A stretch of 19,039 nt of DNA from Tardiphaga sp. (lineage in GTDB: Bacteria; Pseudomonadota; Alphaproteobacteria; Rhizobiales; Xanthobacteraceae): assembly GCA_028290765.1 (NCBI GenBank), contig JAQGJF010000225.1:1-19039 (forward strand), read 5' to 3'. The translations under genes were made by a program, and so were the position numbers. Positions within the stretch are counted from its first letter, which is position 1. Every line of letters begins with the position of its first letter. Below the pieces are notes generated by a model. It worked only from the letters and a program-made list of their open reading frames with translations, was not told the DNA's origin and ran no database searches. Of the stretch, positions 1 through 8,088 are shown one piece after another.

Positions 1-5
1 CTCAT
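1..5 (-). CDS. Probable start of the next operon gene (cut by window edge)
   Basis: Bases 2-5 read ATGA on the minus strand: the TGA is the stop of the long class II aldolase and the ATG begins at base 5. The same four-base overlap joins several other genes of this operon, so this is probably the start codon of another co-transcribed gene. Only the ATG and two further bases are inside the window, so nothing can be said about the product. Confidence 0.35.
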
Positions 6-1048
6 GACGGCCTCTTGTCCAGCGACTGCCGGTATTTCTCGGCGTCCCAATCGAGCAACTGGCCTTCGTCTTCCGGGGTCAACGGATCAATCGGATCATT
101 TTCCGAAAGGCGGCAGGTGACGTCGGCGAGGCAGCGCGCCAGCGCGCGGGCGCTCGCCGATGCCGCATCATGCATCAGAATTCCGGCGCCGGGGGCAACA
201 ACCAATGGGGCGGCGGGGCGCCCAACGCGGCGCGCGGCATCCGCCGCGGTTTCCGTGCCCTTCGTTTCCACGATGCCGGGCCCGAGAAAAACCACGTGGT
301 CCGGATAGAGCGATCCGCGCCGCGCGACGGCGAGACTGACGGGATCTGTCGCGATTGAATGCAATGCTTCGTCGTCCGCCATCCGATAGCCGCCGCCCTC
401 AAACCTGCGCAGCGTTTCACGGTCGATCGTCAACGTTTCGCCGGGGCGGGGCGGGCGCGCCAGCCGTCGCGAAACCTCCGCGCGCAGTTGCGCAGCCTCC
501 GCCGCACTGTCGCCCGCGACCACCAGGCCATGCTTTCCGAGCACCACGACATTGGTCTTGCCGTGGAGACGTTCGGCCATCTTTTGCGCCAGCGATACTC
601 CCGGGCGCACATAGGGCACAAACGCCCAATCGAGGCCCGCCAACAGCGGCGCGAGCCGCGCCGGCGCGTCCGAGAGGCACGCCTGCGCGATCGTTTCAAC
701 GCAGTGCACATGCACCACCACCTTTTGCGGCATGACGGCATGCAGGGTGGTCTCGATCGAAGGCCGCAACGGCGAGGGGAGAAGGTCGTGCCGGACAAAG
801 GCGCTGCATGTTTCGCAGGACGGATCGCCAGCCGCGAGACCGGCCAGCACCGCAGTAATGTCGACGGGGATCAAAATGGGCTGCGTCATTGCATCCATCA
901 TCCAGGTGCCGCTGGCCTTCACCCACATGACGCCATCGCGTTTCAGGGAGATATTGCCACCAGGTCCTTGAACCAAAAGCGGGTCCTGTCCGAGCCGTGC
1001 GGCGAGACCAAGCAGCTCATGAATGTCGGGGTCGTTGATAGCGGTCAT
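2..1048 (-). CDS. Class II aldolase/adducin-family protein, long form (348 aa)
   Basis: This is a class II (zinc-dependent) aldolase/adducin-family protein. The N-terminal half carries the family signature GPGGNISLK (residues 28-36) and the expected metal set: Glu99, the pair His113 and His115 in VVHVHC, and His173 in GKHGLVV. The C-terminal part (about 200-348) goes beyond the roughly 215-230 residues of FucA-type enzymes and resembles the aldolase portion of longer family members such as the RhaD-type aldolase/dehydrogenase fusions, but without the dehydrogenase domain. Its ATG overlaps the stop of the GlpD-like gene by ATGA. It is the last complete gene of the operon here, and probably acts on a phosphorylated sugar or sugar acid made by the kinase and dehydrogenase. 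Substrate unknown; decarboxylase or epimerase activity is possible within this superfamily. Confidence 0.85.
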   Translation of the reverse strand: MTAINDPDIHELLGLAARLGQDPLLVQGPGGNISLKRDGVMWVKASGTWMMDAMTQPILIPVDITAVLAGLAAGDPSCETCSAFVRHDLLPSPLRPSIETTLHAVMPQKVVVHVHCVETIAQACLSDAPARLAPLLAGLDWAFVPYVRPGVSLAQKMAERLHGKTNVVVLGKHGLVVAGDSAAEAAQLRAEVSRRLARPPRPGETLTIDRETLRRFEGGGYRMADDEALHSIATDPVSLAVARRGSLYPDHVVFLGPGIVETKGTETAADAARRVGRPAAPLVVAPGAGILMHDAASASARALARCLADVTCRLSENDPIDPLTPEDEGQLLDWDAEKYRQSLDKRPS

Positions 1049-2550
1049 GCGGATTCCGATATCGGATCGAACCAGGCCCCGAACGCCTGTCTCTGTTGTG
1101 CGGTGAGATGGAGCCCGTGCTTGGTACGCCGCTCAAGGATGTCATCGGCGGTCGATGCCCATTCCTCGCGCCGCAGGAATTCGGCCTCCCGCTGATAGAG
1201 CATGCCGCCAAAATGACGCCCGAGGTCGGCGCGTGTTCGAACGCCATCGAGCAGATGGCGCGCGCGCGTGCCGTAGAGACGCGCATAGTGACCCAGCACG
1301 TCGCCTGGCAAGGCTGCATGGTCGAGCCGCAGGCGCGCCGCAAAGGCATCGAAATCCGCTGCCGCGATATCCCCGCCCGGCAACGCTGCGCTGGCTGTCC
1401 ACGGACCGGACATGGCGGGAAAATACGGCTTCAGCCTGTCGAGGGCGTGCTCCGACAGTTTGCGAAACGTTGTGATCTTGCCACCGAACACCGACAACAG
1501 CGGCAGGGCGCCATCGGCGTCGTTGAGTTCGAAGACGTAATCGCGGGTCACCGCCGACGGATCTTCGGCGTTGTCGTCGAACAGCGGTCGGACCCCGGAA
1601 AACGAATGAAAGACGTCCGCGCGCGAGAGCTGGTGCACGCAGAAGCGATTGACAGCGCGAAGCAGATAGCGGATTTCGTCTTCGCTGGCCTCGACGCTGT
1701 CGGCTTCGCCGCTGTAGGGGATATCGGTGGTCCCAATCAGGCAGAGGTCGCCCTGATAGGGATTGACGAAGATCACCCGGCGGTCATCGTTCTGGAACAG
1801 ATAGGCCTGCGGCCCGTCCCAGAATTTTGGGACGACGATGTGGCTGCCCTTGACGAGACGGACGCGATGACCGGCATTGAGCCCGGCCTTTTGCGTGATG
1901 ACTTGCTCGACCCATGGACCGGCCGCATTCACGATGCAGCGGGCCAGCACGCGGATGATGGATCCGGCGTCGTTCCGCAGTTCGGCTCGCCAGACCGCGT
2001 TCTCGCGGCGTGCGGTTAGCAGCGCCGTTCGCGTGAGAATCCTGGCATCGCGAGCGGCCGCATCCAGCGCGTTGAGCACGACCAGCCGCGCATCGTCGAC
2101 CCAGCAATCGGAATATTCGAAGGCGGTCCGAAATTCCGGCTTCAGCGCCTTGCCGGCGGGATCGTGATGCAGGTCGAGGCGTCGCGATTTCGGAAGGTGC
2201 TTTCGGCCGCCGAGATGGTCGTACAGCAGCAGTCCGAGCCGGATCATCCAGGCCGGCCGCTGCTCGCGCGAATGCGGCAGCACGAAACGCATCGGCCAGA
2301 TGATGTGCGGCGCCGCCTGCAGCAGCACCTCGCGCTCGATCAGCGCCTCGCGAACCAGGCGAAACTCGTAATATTCGAGATATCGCAACCCGCCATGGAC
2401 GAGCTTTCCGGAGCGCGAACTGGTTCCCTGCGCAAGGTCGTCCTTCTCGCAGAGCACGACGCTGAGCCCGCGGCCGGCGGCATCACGCGCAATCCCGGCG
2501 CCGTTGATGCCGCCGCCGACGACGAGAAGATCGACGAGATCGGGTTGCAT
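1045..2550 (-). CDS. GlpD/EryB-type FAD-dependent polyol-phosphate dehydrogenase (501 aa)
   Basis: An FAD flavoprotein of the aerobic glycerol-3-phosphate dehydrogenase family, of ordinary length. The dinucleotide-binding motif GGGING lies at residues 12-17, followed by the family block GTSSRSGKLVHGGLRYLE at 42-59. A later block contains RPLFDD and, further on, LLSVFGGKITTFRKL, typical of the end of the catalytic domain. Family members oxidise a polyol phosphate to a keto phosphate and pass electrons to the quinone pool at the membrane. Erythritol-phosphate dehydrogenase EryB belongs to the same family, so the substrate here need not be glycerol 3-phosphate. The position between an EryA-like kinase and a FucA-type aldolase favours a longer polyol phosphate (inference). 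The ATG shares one base with the upstream stop (TGATG), and the stop overlaps the next gene by ATGA. Confidence 0.88.
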   Translation of the reverse strand: MQPDLVDLLVVGGGINGAGIARDAAGRGLSVVLCEKDDLAQGTSSRSGKLVHGGLRYLEYYEFRLVREALIEREVLLQAAPHIIWPMRFVLPHSREQRPAWMIRLGLLLYDHLGGRKHLPKSRRLDLHHDPAGKALKPEFRTAFEYSDCWVDDARLVVLNALDAAARDARILTRTALLTARRENAVWRAELRNDAGSIIRVLARCIVNAAGPWVEQVITQKAGLNAGHRVRLVKGSHIVVPKFWDGPQAYLFQNDDRRVIFVNPYQGDLCLIGTTDIPYSGEADSVEASEDEIRYLLRAVNRFCVHQLSRADVFHSFSGVRPLFDDNAEDPSAVTRDYVFELNDADGALPLLSVFGGKITTFRKLSEHALDRLKPYFPAMSGPWTASAALPGGDIAAADFDAFAARLRLDHAALPGDVLGHYARLYGTRARHLLDGVRTRADLGRHFGGMLYQREAEFLRREEWASTADDILERRTKHGLHLTAQQRQAFGAWFDPISESA

Positions 2551-3239
2551 CAGCCCGTTGCGGCCGTTTTGGCCGGTTTCGCTGGAGGGTCCTGCACGCC
2601 GTAGCTGCCGAAGGCAGCCGTTGTTTCACGGATGTCGGCTTCGCTCAGCAAAACCGGACCGCCGATCGCGAGGGAGAGATAATACTGCCGGGCGATCGTC
2701 TCGAGTTCGACCGCCAGCCACATCGCCTTGTCCAGTGACCCGCCGGTCGCAATCATCCCGTGATTGGCCAGCAGGCAGGCGGTCCGGTTCTCCAACGCCT
2801 TGAGCGCATGCTCCGACAGTTCCTTGGTGCCGAACCGGGCATAATCCGCAACGCGCACGTTCATGCCTCCGAACGCCGCCATCATGTAGTGGCAGGCCGG
2901 AATCTCCTTGTGCGCGATCGCCAGAACGGTGGAGTAGGTCGCGTGGGTATGGACGATGCCGCCGACATCCGGTCGCGCCTTCATGATGTCGAGATGAAAT
3001 CGCCACTCCGTCGACGGCTTGAGCGGGCCCGTCCACGATCCATACTCCCCATTGATGGGCATCGCGGCGATCATGTCGGGGGTCAGGGAATCGTAAGGCG
3101 TCGCGGATGGCGAAATCAGCATGGTCTCGCCGTGGCGGGCCGAGATGTTTCCCGACGTACCCTGATTGAGGCCGCTGGCATTCATCCAGCGGCACTTGTC
3201 GATGATCGCCTTTCGCAGGTTCAGCTCGGTGTCGGCCAT
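2550..3239 (-). CDS. FucA-type class II aldolase (229 aa)
   Basis: This closely matches L-fuculose-1-phosphate aldolase (FucA) across its length. Shared blocks include GLNQGTSGNIS (23-33), STEWRFH (76-82), VHTHA (96-100), IPACHYMMAAFGG (113-125) and YARFGTKELSEHA (133-145). Residues corresponding to the FucA catalytic Glu73 and zinc ligands His92, His94 and His155 are all present as Glu78, His97, His99 and His160. FucA enzymes cleave ketose 1-phosphates such as L-fuculose 1-phosphate and D-ribulose 1-phosphate to DHAP plus an aldehyde. I chose the ATG at 3239 because AGGAG lies 7 bases upstream and the protein then starts in register with FucA; the frame stays open upstream without family similarity. 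The stop shares a base with the next start. True substrate is not determinable. Confidence 0.9.
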   Translation of the reverse strand: MADTELNLRKAIIDKCRWMNASGLNQGTSGNISARHGETMLISPSATPYDSLTPDMIAAMPINGEYGSWTGPLKPSTEWRFHLDIMKARPDVGGIVHTHATYSTVLAIAHKEIPACHYMMAAFGGMNVRVADYARFGTKELSEHALKALENRTACLLANHGMIATGGSLDKAMWLAVELETIARQYYLSLAIGGPVLLSEADIRETTAAFGSYGVQDPPAKPAKTAATG

Positions 3240-3256
3240 GGTCAGCTCCTGACAGT

Positions 3257-4297
3257 TCAGCAGAGATTGAGGAGGGGTTCGCCGTTCAGGTATCGCCGCA
3301 CTTCGTGGGCCGCCGAGCGGGCTGCGATCCTGACGGTCTTGACGGAAGCGCCCGCGATATGCGGCGTCAGCGTCACGTTTGGCAGTTGAAGTAATGGCCA
3401 GTCCGGCGGCACCGGCTCGACCGCAAAGGTCTCGATGGCGGCACCGCGCAAGTGATCCGAGACCAAGGCGTCGTACAGCGCCTGATAGTCCACCAGCGGA
3501 CCGCGCGCGGTGTTGACGAAGAAGCATCCCGGCTTCATGGCGGCGAACTGCACCTTGCCGATCATTCCACTGGTTTCCTCCGTGACGCGCGGGTGGAGGC
3601 TTACCACGTCGGATTGCGCGAGCAGGCGCTCGAGGCTTACTTGCTCGACGCCCTCACGCAGATCGTCAACCGACAACTGCACGTAGGGATCGCAGACCAG
3701 AATGCGGCAGCCAAAGGCTTTGAGGAGGCGAACCACCCGCGTGCCGATATGTCCATAGCCGACGACACCGACCGTCATCTCCGAAAGCTCATCTCCGGCA
3801 AGATCGGCGCGGTAGAGATCGCCGCGCCAGTCGCCGCGCCGCAGGGCGTCGTGTCCGCGGGTGATCATGCGGGTTTGCGACAGGATGGCGCCAATGGCGA
3901 ATTCGGCGACGGCGCTGGCGTTGCGTCCCGGGGTGTTGACGACCTTGATGCCTCGCTCGCGGGCGGCGACGATGTCGATATTGACAGGCCCGCCGCGGGA
4001 AACCGCAACCAGCTTCAGGTGAGGAAGTCGATCCATCATCGCAGCCGACAGCGGTGCGAGATGGGTTACCAGGATCGGCGCGTCGTCGATGAACGCGACG
4101 ATGTCGTCGGGTTCGCCCATATACTCCTTGAGGCCGTCCATGCCCGCCTTGGCATAGCCGTGCTCCATGGGCTCGTCGGGCCACGGCTGCTCGAGAGATC
4201 GTATCTTAAGCGCTTCGCCGCACGCCTCCCGCAGGGCCTCCTCGAACAGGCGGGGCAACATGAAGCGGTCGCCTATGATCGCCACGGCTTCGCTCAT
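3257..4297 (-). CDS. D-isomer-specific 2-hydroxyacid dehydrogenase (346 aa)
   Basis: NAD(P)-dependent oxidoreductase of the D-2-hydroxyacid dehydrogenase family. The Rossmann motif GYGHIG is at 170-175 and is followed by the acidic Asp193 in VCDPY, which suggests NAD preference. The catalytic triad is recognisable: Arg255 in NTARGPLVD, Glu284 in VEP and His303 in TPHIAG. The protein has about 20-30 more N-terminal residues than the shortest family members. It starts at an ATG overlapping the kinase stop (ATGA) and is separated from the FucA-like gene by 17 bases holding a good ribosome site. Its role in a polyol pathway is not obvious: it could reduce a keto acid or oxidise a hydroxy acid formed from the aldehyde product. 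The open frame continuing upstream of 4297 is a shadow of the kinase gene. Confidence 0.88.
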   Translation of the reverse strand: MSEAVAIIGDRFMLPRLFEEALREACGEALKIRSLEQPWPDEPMEHGYAKAGMDGLKEYMGEPDDIVAFIDDAPILVTHLAPLSAAMMDRLPHLKLVAVSRGGPVNIDIVAARERGIKVVNTPGRNASAVAEFAIGAILSQTRMITRGHDALRRGDWRGDLYRADLAGDELSEMTVGVVGYGHIGTRVVRLLKAFGCRILVCDPYVQLSVDDLREGVEQVSLERLLAQSDVVSLHPRVTEETSGMIGKVQFAAMKPGCFFVNTARGPLVDYQALYDALVSDHLRGAAIETFAVEPVPPDWPLLQLPNVTLTPHIAGASVKTVRIAARSAAHEVRRYLNGEPLLNLC

Positions 4298-5856
4298 GTG
4301 TTCAACTCCCGCGCCTGCGCCAAGGCGGTCCAGACTGGCGGCATGGCTTCCCGAACGGATCGATAGATCGAAAACAACTCGTTGTAGAACCGGCTGAGTT
4401 TCGGATCGGGCGCAGTGAGTGCCCCAAGCGCAGGAGTTACCCAGACGTCGGCGCAGGCAGCGAGGCTTGAGTGCAGCCCAAGGCTCATCGCCGCGATCAT
4501 GGCCGCGCCCGCGGCGCCGGTTTCCTCGCGCGTCACCCGTCGCACCGGCGTGTTGAGTGTGTCGGCGAGAATCTGCAGCAGCGCGGTTGAGCGCGCGGCA
4601 CCTCCGGTGACGCGGATCTCGTCCGGTATCGTGCCCATGGCTCCGTAACAATCGCGGGCCGCGAAGGCGAGGCCTTCGTAGACCGCGCGAAACAGACCGG
4701 CGAAGGTGGTGTTTGTCGACAGGCCGGTGAATTGCGCTCGCGCGTCGGCATTCATGAACGGGCCACGTTCGCCGGCTTGCAGGATATAGGGATGATACAG
4801 CGAGCTGCCCGGAGTTGCAGCCGCGACATGGGCTTCGACGCCGGCCAGAAGCGCGTCGCGGTGTGACTCGATACCGGCCATGGCGCATGCCTGCCGGGCC
4901 ATCTCGACCAGCCAGTCGATGTTGACCGTGGCCGCCATGTTGGATTGGATCTGCGCATACAGCCCGGTTTCGGGAAGCGCCATGGTGTAGCCGGAACAGG
5001 CCGCGTTGAGGAAAACCGAATCCGCGCTTGGGGCCATCCGCATATGCATGCCGGTCGAACCGATAATCGAGCAGCCGACCGTGCCGGTGGCGTCGTACAA
5101 TCCACCTCCGATCGCGGAACATACGACGTCGACATAGCCGAGCACGACCGGCAGTCCGCTCGGCAGCCCGGTGTCGGCGGCGGCCTGGTCGGTGAGGCCG
5201 TGATGCGCGCCGGCGCCGTCGACGATGTCGGGCAGCAGGTGGGTTTGCCGTGCAATCCCGAGCCGCTCGGCGACCGCCGGCGCGTAGCCTCGCGTGCGAA
5301 AATCGCCATAGGTAAAGAGTCCCTCGGAGGGATCGACGGCAGCCTTTCCGGTCAATCTGAAATAGAGCCAGTCCTTGCAGTGAAGCGCATTGGCTGCCTT
5401 TGCCAGGCGCTCCGGCTGATGCCGCTGCAGCCAGGCGAGCTGGATCGATTGCTGGCAGGCATTGAGGCCTGTCCCGGTGGTCGCATAGTGGGCGGCGTGA
5501 TCCGGGCCGGCGACGAAACTCGCCGCCATCTCGGCCGCCCGCGAGTCGAGCCAGATCAGGGCATCGCCGACCGGTTCGCCCTCGGCATCGATCAGCCAGC
5601 AGCCATCTCCCTGGCCGGTCACCGCCAGCCCCGCCACGCGGCCGGCCAGACCGGGCACGATCGCAGCCAGATCGCAAAGTGTTTGCTTCGCTTCGTGCCA
5701 GGTCCGGCGCATGTCCTGCTCGACGCAGCCGCCCCGGGAGCGGACGTAGCAATTCGGGCGCGAAGCCATTCCGACCTGGACGCCGTCGAGCGTAAACGCC
5801 ACGGATTTGAGGACCGACGTGCCCGCATCGATGCCGATGATCAGATCGCGCGTCAT
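4294..5856 (-). CDS. FGGY-family carbohydrate kinase, erythritol-kinase-like (520 aa)
   Basis: ATP-dependent sugar or polyol kinase of the FGGY family. The N-terminal phosphate-binding motif IGIDAGTS is at 7-14. VTGQGDGCWLID (79-90) and IWLDSRA (101-107) form the substrate side, with a probable catalytic Asp243 in GYVDVVCSAIGGG. The second-domain signature VTGGAARS lies near residue 415. Length and the N-terminal blocks resemble erythritol kinase EryA from rhizobia and Brucella (recalled similarity, no search made); xylulokinase-like kinases are the main alternative. The kinase would trap the imported substrate as a phosphate for the GlpD-like dehydrogenase. I chose the ATG at 5856 because it overlaps the ABC ATPase stop by ATGA and starts right at the kinase fold; the upstream extension is antisense-like Arg/Gly-rich sequence. 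Confidence 0.88.
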   Translation of the reverse strand: MTRDLIIGIDAGTSVLKSVAFTLDGVQVGMASRPNCYVRSRGGCVEQDMRRTWHEAKQTLCDLAAIVPGLAGRVAGLAVTGQGDGCWLIDAEGEPVGDALIWLDSRAAEMAASFVAGPDHAAHYATTGTGLNACQQSIQLAWLQRHQPERLAKAANALHCKDWLYFRLTGKAAVDPSEGLFTYGDFRTRGYAPAVAERLGIARQTHLLPDIVDGAGAHHGLTDQAAADTGLPSGLPVVLGYVDVVCSAIGGGLYDATGTVGCSIIGSTGMHMRMAPSADSVFLNAACSGYTMALPETGLYAQIQSNMAATVNIDWLVEMARQACAMAGIESHRDALLAGVEAHVAAATPGSSLYHPYILQAGERGPFMNADARAQFTGLSTNTTFAGLFRAVYEGLAFAARDCYGAMGTIPDEIRVTGGAARSTALLQILADTLNTPVRRVTREETGAAGAAMIAAMSLGLHSSLAACADVWVTPALGALTAPDPKLSRFYNELFSIYRSVREAMPPVWTALAQARELNT

Positions 5857-6980
5857 GCCGCTCGCGCTCCGTGTGCCAGGGCGACCGTGGTCTGTGGATC
5901 GAAGATGTGAAGATCCTGCGCCCGCAGGCTGTAGGGCAGGCACTCGCCGACGGCCGCCCGCACCTGCACATGCGACACCGCCACCAGTAGTTTTCCTGCT
6001 ACCGCCAGGGCCAGATGGCTCTGGTCGCCAAGCCATTGGTTGGACACGACGCGGGCCAATTCTCCGCAGCCGCCGCCAACTGCAACCCGATGCGGACGGA
6101 CGCCGATCACGACTTTTCGCCGGCTGCCGATCGCTTCGCGGGCGTCCGGTCCCAACTCGTTGTTTCCGAAGCGCAAGCTCGGACCATTGTCGAGCGCAAA
6201 GGTGGTGTGGTCGTCGCTCCGGACCACCGATGCATCAAACACGTTCATCGGGGGTTCGCCGATGAAGGTGGCGACGTAGAGGTTGGCGGGCCGTTCCTTC
6301 AGATCCTGCTGATTGGCGAACTGCTGCAAAACCCCGCCTTCCATCACCGCGATCCGGTCGGCCAGCGCATTGGCTTCGGTCTGGTCATGGGTCACGAAAA
6401 TCGACGTCATCTCGCGGTCCTTGAGCAGTCGCTTCAGCCGGCCGCGCAGTACCGCACGCAGTTGCGGCTCGAGCTGCCCCATCGGCTCATCCAGAACGTA
6501 GAGATCCGCATCGCGCACCAGCGCCCGCGCCAGCGACGCGCGCTGCTGCTGACCTCCGGAAATGGCGTTCGGATAGCGATCGAGGATGGGTTCTATTTCG
6601 ACCAGCGCGGCCATCTGCTGCACCCGCCGCGCGACGTCGCTCGCCGAAAGACGCGCGCGCTTCAACGCAAAGGCGATGTTGTCCCGCACCGTCAGTGGCG
6701 GATAGAGCGAATAGCCTTCGAACGCCATGGCGACGTTTCGAGCCGCTGGCGCCAGGTTTTCGACGCGCCGGTCTGCGAGTGTGATCGCGCCGGCGCTGAC
6801 GTCCTCGAACCCCGCAACCATGCGCAGGGTCGAGGTCTTGCCGCATCCGGAGGAGCCGAGCAGGGCGACGATCTCGCCACGTCCCACATCCATGCTGAGC
6901 GACTTGACCGCGTGGACCGGCGTCTTGCCGCGGCGATGATAGATCTTGTCGATGGCGCGGATCGAGAGCGACGCGCTCAT
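5853..6980 (-). CDS. ABC transporter ATP-binding protein, MalK/GlpT type (375 aa)
   Basis: Cytoplasmic ATPase of a CUT1-type sugar importer. Walker A is GSSGCGKT (42-49), the signature is ISGGQ (140-144), Walker B is YVLDEP (161-166) with catalytic Glu165, and the switch His188 lies in FVTHD. The Q-loop Gln is replaced by Glu88 (MAFEGYSLYPP), and the D-loop reads MGQLEPQLR rather than the usual SNLDAKLR. A C-terminal regulatory region of about 140 residues follows, as in MalK. The ATG at 6980 overlaps the stop of the other ATPase (ATGA), and the protein starts in register with family members; the long open frame upstream is a shadow. It probably forms a heterodimer with the neighbouring, more degenerate ATPase, as in two-ATPase systems like rhizobial GlpS/GlpT for glycerol. 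Confidence 0.9.
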   Translation of the reverse strand: MSASLSIRAIDKIYHRRGKTPVHAVKSLSMDVGRGEIVALLGSSGCGKTSTLRMVAGFEDVSAGAITLADRRVENLAPAARNVAMAFEGYSLYPPLTVRDNIAFALKRARLSASDVARRVQQMAALVEIEPILDRYPNAISGGQQQRASLARALVRDADLYVLDEPMGQLEPQLRAVLRGRLKRLLKDREMTSIFVTHDQTEANALADRIAVMEGGVLQQFANQQDLKERPANLYVATFIGEPPMNVFDASVVRSDDHTTFALDNGPSLRFGNNELGPDAREAIGSRRKVVIGVRPHRVAVGGGCGELARVVSNQWLGDQSHLALAVAGKLLVAVSHVQVRAAVGECLPYSLRAQDLHIFDPQTTVALAHGARAA

Positions 6981-8086
6981 GGCCTCGCTCCGGTACCGTT
7001 GATGGGGACGAATCGCCGTCCGCTTTCGCGATCGAACAAAAGCACGGAGTCGAGGTCCAGCGCGACGCGCCCGGGTCCGACACGACGCGGGAGGTCGCGG
7101 TCGCCTGCTTCGGAGGCGAGCAGTTCGTCGCCAGCTTCGGTCGTGAGCAACAGCACGGACTTGTCGTTCAACGGGGTCACGGCCACCAGATCGATGGCGA
7201 TCGTCCCCGGCGCATGGGCTTCGGTGAGATGCAGCGACTCCGGCCGCAGCCCGAGTATGTAGCTTCCTCCGGCTGCCGCGGCATAGCTCGCGGGAAGCCG
7301 GATCGGCGCGCCACCGACCAGCACTTCGGGCGCGCCGTCGACCAGGCGCGGTTCGACGTCGACGAGGTTGAGGGTTGGATCGCCGAACAGCCGCGCAACG
7401 CCGACGCTGGCGGGCTCGGCGTAAATGCGCGTGGGCGTATCGCATTGCGCGATTTGCCCGTTCAGCACGACCGCGATGCGGTCGCCCAGCGCCATCGCCT
7501 CCTTGAAATCCTGGGTCACGTACAGAACGGTCGAGCCGGCACGTTTCAGCAGCGCCGGAAGTTCGAGGCGCATCTCGTATCTCAGCTTCGCATCGACGTT
7601 GCGCAAGGGATCGTCCAGCAGCAGGATGTCCGGATCGGCGACCAGCGCCCGCGCTAGCGCGGTTCGCTGCTTCTGTCCGTTGGACAATTCACGCGGCCAA
7701 TGGCCGAGCACGTGGCCGATCTTGAGCAATGCGGCGACCGCGTCGACCCTGCGCGTGATCTCGCCGGAGTCGATCTTTCGCGCCGTCAGGGCGCTTGCAA
7801 TATTGTCCCGCGCCGTCATGTGCGGAAACAGCGCGAAGTTCTGGAACGCCATCCCGATTCCACGCTTTTCGGGCGGGCTGTCGGTGGCGTCCCGGCCGCG
7901 AAGGCTGATAGTTCCGGCGTCGGGCGGGTAGATTCCAGCGAGCAGGCGCAACAGCACCGTCTTGCCGGTCCCCGACGGCCCGAACACCGCGACGATCTCG
8001 CCCTTGTCGACGCTCAGCGACAGGTCCTTCAGGACGGCGTCGTCCTTGAAGGATTTGCAGAGATGGCTGATTTCGATTTGCGCCAT
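6977..8086 (-). CDS. ABC transporter ATP-binding protein with degenerate catalytic residues (369 aa)
   Basis: Second ATPase of the same importer. Walker A is intact (GPSGTGKT, 36-43) and the Q-loop Gln82 is present. However, the signature reads LSNGQ (134-138), the Walker B catalytic Glu is Asp159 (LLLDDP), and the switch His is Gln192 (YVTQD). The residue set predicts that this subunit binds ATP but hydrolyses it poorly, so turnover may depend on the partner. The C-terminal third is a TOBE-like regulatory region (GLRPESLHL near 278-286). The gene starts two bases after the permease stop and overlaps the next ATPase by four bases. The reading frame is intact and co-translated, so this looks like a specialised subunit rather than a pseudogene. 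Confidence 0.9.
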   Translation of the reverse strand: MAQIEISHLCKSFKDDAVLKDLSLSVDKGEIVAVFGPSGTGKTVLLRLLAGIYPPDAGTISLRGRDATDSPPEKRGIGMAFQNFALFPHMTARDNIASALTARKIDSGEITRRVDAVAALLKIGHVLGHWPRELSNGQKQRTALARALVADPDILLLDDPLRNVDAKLRYEMRLELPALLKRAGSTVLYVTQDFKEAMALGDRIAVVLNGQIAQCDTPTRIYAEPASVGVARLFGDPTLNLVDVEPRLVDGAPEVLVGGAPIRLPASYAAAAGGSYILGLRPESLHLTEAHAPGTIAIDLVAVTPLNDKSVLLLTTEAGDELLASEAGDRDLPRRVGPGRVALDLDSVLLFDRESGRRFVPINGTGARP

Positions 8087-8088
8087 GA

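Noticed and set aside
359..1195. Plus-strand open frame of 278 codons
   Set aside because: Antisense to the long class II aldolase, no domain and no ribosome site; a by-product of high GC content.
4298..5971. Long upstream extension of the 2-hydroxyacid dehydrogenase frame
   Set aside because: It overlaps the kinase gene in another frame and reads as Arg/Gly/Ala-rich sequence without similarity. The dehydrogenase fold begins at the ATG at 4297.
6981..7445. N-terminal extension of the first ATPase frame
   Set aside because: It lies inside the C-terminal part of the other ATPase gene and is Arg-rich shadow sequence. The ATG at 6980 starts the family alignment and overlaps the upstream stop.
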